A stretch of 64,000 nt of DNA. Source: an uncultured Bacteroidia bacterium (GTDB lineage Bacteria; Bacteroidota; Bacteroidia; Bacteroidales; UBA932). Shown here piece after piece: positions 60,513 to 64,000 of this stretch; the stretch's first letter is position 1, and every line of letters begins with the position of its first letter. Below the pieces are notes generated by a model that had not been told where the DNA came from, searched no databases, and was given only the letters and a program-made list of their open reading frames with translations. The stretch is taken from contig CADBAY010000006.1 in NCBI GenBank assembly GCA_902792815.1, positions 1 through 64,000 on the forward strand, given 5' to 3'. The position numbers were made by a program, and so were the translations under genes.

Positions 60513-63200
60513 ATGAAGAAGAATCTGTTGATATGCTTGGGGATTGTGCTGGGTTTCCTGGTACTTTCGTACGCATTTGTGCCCGAGGTGCTGGAAGGTA
60601 AGGTTGTCAACCAGGGAGATATCTCCGGCTGGCAGGGAATGGCTCACGAAAAGATCAGCTGGGACAAGGCGCACCCAGGGGAGAGCGCGGCCTGGACCGG
60701 CTCCATGTTCAGCGGCATGCCCACCGCATCCATCCAGAGTTCCACCAAAGGCGACTGGACGCAGCCCCTCTATGACTTGCTGCTCACCGGCAAGCGCCCC
60801 GCTACATATCTGTTCATATCGCTCCTGGGAGCATTCCTTATGTTCCTGGCTTTCGGTGTGCACCCTCTGGTAGCGGCCGGCGGCGCCATAGCCGTCACGT
60901 TCTGCTCCTACAATATCCAGATCATACAAGTCGGCCACAACACCAAGATGCAGGCCCTCTCATTCCTGCCTTGGGTTTTTGCCGCCGTGGTGTTTACTTA
61001 CCGTAAGGCCTGCGGGGCGGGCAGCGGTAGAATTCCAGTTGTCGGAAGTGCTTCCGCTGCGACTTTGGCTGCCGGCGGAGATGCCGCCGCCGCGACTTTG
61101 GCCCTTACGAACAGGAGCGGCGGTGGCATCTCCGCGGCAAATTCAGAGCCCCGAACTGCCGGGCCCCGCTGGCCAGAGGTAGTATTAGGCGCCGCCCTGT
61201 TCGGCCTTGCCGTAAGCTTCCAGGTCAAAGCCAACCACCCCCAGATATCCTACTATCTGGCCCTGATGATCCTGATCTACGTAGTAGTTCTCTTTGTGTC
61301 GCTACTGCGCCGCAAACAGTCCCTCAAAGGCTTCTGGATAGCATCTGCTCTACTGCTCGTAATGGGCCTCGCCGGCATAGGCACCAACGCCATCAAACTC
61401 CTTCCTACATGGGAATACACTCCATACTCGATGCGTGGCGGCACCTCCGCAGGCTCGTCCGAGGGTGCCCGCAAGGGGCTTGACATCGATTACGCCACCG
61501 CATGGTCATACGGATGGGAAGAACTCCCCAACCTGGCCATTCCCAATTACAACGGCGGCTCTTCCTCGGGCCCGCTGAGTATGAAATCCGAGACCGTACA
61601 GTTGCTGCGCCGCGCCGGTCAGGGCAACCTCCAGCAAGTACGCAAGCATCTTCCCCTCTACTGGGGACCCCAACCTTTCACCGCAGGCCCTATGTACATG
61701 GGCGCGGTCACTATCTTCCTGTTTATCCTTGGCTTGCTGTACTGGAAGGGCCGGGAGAAATGGTGGGCCGTGGCCGCATCGCTCCTGGCCGTGCTGCTGG
61801 CACTTGGCAGCCATTTCCTGTGGTTTACCAAGCTCTTCTACGATATTGCGCCGCTGTACAATAAGTTCCGTACCGTGTCCATGGCTCTGGTGGTGCTGCA
61901 GTTTACCCTTCCTGTGCTGGGATTCCTTATGCTTGATAAGATTGTGAGGAGCGGCGCGCCGTCCCGCGAACTGCGTAAGAAGGTGCTTGTCAGCGGAGGC
62001 ATTTCGCTTGGGCTGCTGCTCGTTCTGGCTCTGCTTCAGAGTGTGCTGGGAACGTTCAGCGGCGGTGCCGATGCGGGGCAGCCGGATATTCTCCGCGAGG
62101 CCCTGGCGGCAGACCGTTATTCGTTGCTTTGGAGCGATACCCTTCGTTCGCTTCTGCTGGTGGCCGCTGCCGTGGCGCTGCTGGTCTGGGGCGTGTCCGG
62201 CGGTAGTGCCCGCGGCGTTAGTGCCCCCCTCGCTCCTGTTCGTAAGGGCCAAAGTCGCTCGGGGGACACTTCCGCCGATGCTCCCGTCAGCGGCAGGAGA
62301 CTGGCTGCGGCTGTCTGCATCGGTGTGCTGGTGCTGGTTGACCTGTTTCTGGTGGGCAAACGATACCTGGGGCCGGACGACTTTGTGACACCCAAGGCCT
62401 TCAACAGCCAGTTCAACAAGCGTCCGGTTGACGAATTGATTCTTGCCGACACCGACCCCTCGTACCGGGTGCTGGACCTTACGGTTAACGTTTTCAACGA
62501 TTCTCACCCCTCCTATTGGCATAAGAATATCGGCGGATATTCACCCGCCAAGCTCCAGCGCTATCAGGAGTATATCGACAGGCAGCTGGCTCCGGATATC
62601 CAGACTCTTAGCAAAGCCATAAGCGGCGCCGCCACCGTGCAGGAAGCCGAGGCCGCACTGCCGTATCTGGAGAGTCTCGCTTCGCTTAACTGCCGCTATA
62701 TCATCGTAGGAGAAGACAATCCCCCGCTGCGCTACAGTTTTGCCCGCGGCAACGCCTGGTTCGAGCAAACAAGCGATGATTCTATTGAGTTGACTTCTTA
62801 CGCTCCGGACCGGCTGGAATATAGCTATACTTCATCTGAAGGCGGCCGGGCGGTGTTCAGCGAGGTTTATTATCCTGCCGGATGGGTGGCCCGCCTGGAA
62901 GACGGAACCGAGCTGCCCATTGAGCTTTATGAAGGATGTAAGATGGAGATAGAACCCGGGCTTCAGCCTGCCGAAGGAGAGGTCATCAACGATATCTGCC
63001 GGCGCATAACCAAGTGGCCCGTAGCTTCGGACCTGCTGCGCTGCGTGGACCTTCCTGCCGGATCGCACACCCTGGTTATGAGCTTCGAGCCGGCCTCCTA
63101 CCGCCGCGGCGAGGCCCTCTCCCGCGCCAACTCAATCCTCCTCCTGCTCCTTGTCCTCGGTGCCATAGGCCTTAAAATCTTTCCTAAAAAACAGCAGTAA
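60513..63200 (+). CDS. YfhO-family membrane protein interrupted by in-frame palindromic inserts
   Basis: This 895-residue protein has about a dozen transmembrane helices. It starts MKKNLLICLGIVLGFLVLSYAFVPEVLEGK; a luminal SGWQGMAHEKISWDKAHPGESAAWTGSMFSGMP region follows. Blocks typical of YfhO proteins (VKANHPQISYYLA, YTPYSMRGG, PNLAIPNYNGG, WFTKLFYDIAPLYNKFRTVSMALVV) come next, with a periplasmic C-terminal domain before the last helix. YfhO members are linked to glycosylation of envelope polymers, which fits the adjacent glycosyltransferase. Two loops carry translated copies of the family 1 palindromic element (about residues 188-208 and 563-588) that read as Ala/Gly/Ser-rich stretches. 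The frame is kept through both. Confidence 0.87.
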   Translation: MKKNLLICLGIVLGFLVLSYAFVPEVLEGKVVNQGDISGWQGMAHEKISWDKAHPGESAAWTGSMFSGMPTASIQSSTKGDWTQPLYDLLLTGKRPATYLFISLLGAFLMFLAFGVHPLVAAGGAIAVTFCSYNIQIIQVGHNTKMQALSFLPWVFAAVVFTYRKACGAGSGRIPVVGSASAATLAAGGDAAAATLALTNRSGGGISAANSEPRTAGPRWPEVVLGAALFGLAVSFQVKANHPQISYYLALMILIYVVVLFVSLLRRKQSLKGFWIASALLLVMGLAGIGTNAIKLLPTWEYTPYSMRGGTSAGSSEGARKGLDIDYATAWSYGWEELPNLAIPNYNGGSSSGPLSMKSETVQLLRRAGQGNLQQVRKHLPLYWGPQPFTAGPMYMGAVTIFLFILGLLYWKGREKWWAVAASLLAVLLALGSHFLWFTKLFYDIAPLYNKFRTVSMALVVLQFTLPVLGFLMLDKIVRSGAPSRELRKKVLVSGGISLGLLLVLALLQSVLGTFSGGADAGQPDILREALAADRYSLLWSDTLRSLLLVAAAVALLVWGVSGGSARGVSAPLAPVRKGQSRSGDTSADAPVSGRRLAAAVCIGVLVLVDLFLVGKRYLGPDDFVTPKAFNSQFNKRPVDELILADTDPSYRVLDLTVNVFNDSHPSYWHKNIGGYSPAKLQRYQEYIDRQLAPDIQTLSKAISGAATVQEAEAALPYLESLASLNCRYIIVGEDNPPLRYSFARGNAWFEQTSDDSIELTSYAPDRLEYSYTSSEGGRAVFSEVYYPAGWVARLEDGTELPIELYEGCKMEIEPGLQPAEGEVINDICRRITKWPVASDLLRCVDLPAGSHTLVMSFEPASYRRGEALSRANSILLLLLVLGAIGLKIFPKKQQ
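61043..61064. repeat. Partial relic of the family 1 palindromic element
   Basis: CGGAAGTG, a variable stretch and CGACTTTGGC occur just before the full copy 61075-61135, in the same order as on the inverted strand of the copy at 62233. This may be half of an older insertion. Confidence 0.45.
61075..61135. repeat. Palindromic element, family 1 (copy 2), inside the YfhO coding sequence
   Basis: Arms 61075-61092 and 61118-61135 are complementary over 18 bp except one G-T pair. The 25-base loop (61093-61117, CGACTTTGGCCCTTACGAAC then AGGAG) is the reverse complement of the loop at 62233-62257 and nearly that at 16457-16479. It is translated in frame. Confidence 0.88.
62199..62276. repeat. Palindromic element, family 1 (copy 3), inside the YfhO coding sequence
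   Basis: The conserved 25-base loop is at 62233-62257 (CTCCTGTTCGTAAGGGCCAA then AGTCG). The proximal arms AGTGCCCCCC and GGGGGACACT (62220-62229 and 62261-62270) pair with one mismatch. The distal GGCGGTAGTG can pair with CACTTCCGCC (62267-62276) as an alternative. It is read in frame as about residues 563-588. Confidence 0.82.
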
Positions 63201-63544
63201 TGTCCGATAACGATTGGAAATCACGTCTGGGGGTGGTTTATTCCACCAATCCTGACTTTCAATATCAGCAGGCCGCCGAAGAGGAGCCTGCCACACTGCC
63301 GCCGGAGCGGCAGAGGCTGATTGTGCGTATCGACCGCTCTCACCGTGCCGGCAAGCAGGTCACGCTGGTGGACGGCTTTGTGGGCACGGGGGATGATCTT
63401 GCCGCCCTTGCCAAAACCCTCAAAACCAAGTGCGGGGTCGGCGGTACGGCCAAGGACGGCCAGATTACCATCCAGGGAGACCTGCGTGACAAAGTTACTG
63501 CCCTCCTTCAATCTATGGGCTATAACGCCAAAAGAGGAAACTGA
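63200..63544 (+). CDS. yciH: Translation initiation factor SUI1/YciH-family protein
   Basis: This 114-residue protein has a short variable N-terminus and a SUI1 domain: LIVRIDRSHRAGKQVTLVDGFVG, DLAALAKTLKTKCGVGGTAKDGQITIQGD and LLQSMGYNAKRGN. SUI1 relatives act in start-codon selection in eukaryotes; the bacterial role is not settled. It overlaps the YfhO stop by one base (TAATG) and its own stop overlaps the next gene's ATG, so it is in the same overlapping run. Confidence 0.92.
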   Translation: MSDNDWKSRLGVVYSTNPDFQYQQAAEEEPATLPPERQRLIVRIDRSHRAGKQVTLVDGFVGTGDDLAALAKTLKTKCGVGGTAKDGQITIQGDLRDKVTALLQSMGYNAKRGN

Positions 63545-64000
63545 TGCCGGAGCTGTTCAAAGGAGGATTTCTGCATATGGCCACCGATCCTTTGGCCCAA
63601 AGCGGCGCGCCCCAGCTGTGGGCCGACTGCACCGTGAACCGCTGGGCCGTGGTGGTCGCCCTTATCCTCCTTATCATAGAACTGTCCGAAATACTCCGCA
63701 TTTATCCTCATCTGCTCCGCTGCCTGAGCCGCTGGAAAGGCAATGCCGACCTTGAGCACAGCGTGAGCCTCGCCCGCACCCGAAATACCGTAGCCTTCGT
63801 GTTCGGTATTATTTTCTGCATCATCGCCGACCGTTGCGGCCTCGTGGCCCCTACATTCAAACTCCGTCTTCCGCCCGGCTGGCAGCTCGCCGTAACCACC
63901 GGCCTGATTGCCGGCGCCACCCTTATAAGACGCATCGCTTACTTGTGCTCCAAGTTCCGCAGCAGCACAAGCGAGTATGCCATGACCGTACGCCACTCAA
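63544..64000 (+). CDS. Membrane protein of unknown function, cut by the window edge
   Basis: An open frame starts at the ATG overlapping the yciH stop (63544) and continues past the window end without a stop, giving 152 residues so far. It begins MPELFKGGFLHMATDPLAQS. Hydrophobic segments are WAVVVALILLIIELSEILRI, TVAFVFGIIFCIIADRCGL and WQLAVTTGLIAGATLI. It looks like a multi-pass inner-membrane protein; I cannot assign a family from this part. It belongs to the overlapping run that starts at the histidine phosphatase gene. Confidence 0.7.
   Translation, partial: MPELFKGGFLHMATDPLAQSGAPQLWADCTVNRWAVVVALILLIIELSEILRIYPHLLRCLSRWKGNADLEHSVSLARTRNTVAFVFGIIFCIIADRCGLVAPTFKLRLPPGWQLAVTTGLIAGATLIRRIAYLCSKFRSSTSEYAMTVRHS

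Noticed and set aside
61506-62522. 338-codon minus-strand frame opposite the YfhO gene, containing ATLALTNRS
   Set aside because: The recurring peptide comes from the palindromic element being read on both strands; the frame lacks membrane or domain features.
1-64000. tRNA or rRNA genes
   Set aside because: I looked through the intergenic gaps for cloverleaf patterns with GTTC loops and for rRNA-like blocks and found none.

Overview
The window looks like a chromosomal segment of a gut-type Bacteroidales bacterium, possibly Rikenellaceae/Alistipes-like (family level is a guess). The evidence is the recurrent -7 box TAnnTTTG in front of genes, almost no Shine-Dalgarno sequences, a fused SecDF, a single-chain glycyl-tRNA synthetase, and Bacteroidetes-typical families (DUF4923, DUF3244, DUF5106, TPR-HTH lipoproteins, the coaX/OMP/TPR/lptC/ppiD cluster). 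Most of it is moderately GC-rich housekeeping sequence. An AT-rich accessory island lies at about 31.8-35.9 kb.

Layout: 0-7.5 kb carries glyS, an acyltransferase-like membrane protein, secDF, a degenerate ThiL homologue and a DUF4923 protein. 7.5-12 kb has dnaE divergent from a small beta-barrel gene. 12.2-15.8 kb is a tightly overlapping operon (epimerase, sufS, sufE, sufT-like, folK). 15.8-19 kb has ruvA facing ybeY-mnmG, with two ParB-site (parS-like) palindromes at the mnmG end. 19-24 kb has tonB, hflX and sdhBA. 24-36 kb is an accessory island: a TPR-HTH regulator, a candidate structured antisense RNA, a frameshifted DUF3244 gene coupled to a 2006-residue Rhs protein with a toxin-like tail, a candidate immunity gene, Rhs core fragments and two secreted paralogues. 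36-37.3 kb has ruvB and an AT-rich gap with DnaA-box-like repeats. From 37.3 kb to the end nearly every gene is on the plus strand: mfd, the coaX-lptC-ppiD envelope cluster, thyA-dfrA, transporters, a RAYT transposase, mutS, and a five-gene overlapping run ending in a YfhO-type membrane protein, YciH and a membrane protein cut by the window edge.

The most interesting content is not in ordinary genes. (1) Two families of palindromic elements are present. Their internal sequence is conserved, while the outer stems differ between copies yet stay self-complementary. One family stands just before the start codons of hflX and mfd; the other is embedded in frame inside the YfhO gene. (2) A RAYT (REP-associated tyrosine transposase) gene is flanked by REP-like direct repeats. 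(3) A minus-strand RNA candidate beside the Rhs locus carries, in its terminal hairpin, a segment complementary to essentially the whole predicted 5' leader of the DUF3244-Rhs transcript; the two mismatches would be G-U pairs. (4) parS-like sites and a DnaA-box-like cluster with a change in gene-strand bias suggest the window may be near the replication origin. All of this comes from reading the sequence by eye; no database search, folding or skew calculation was run.
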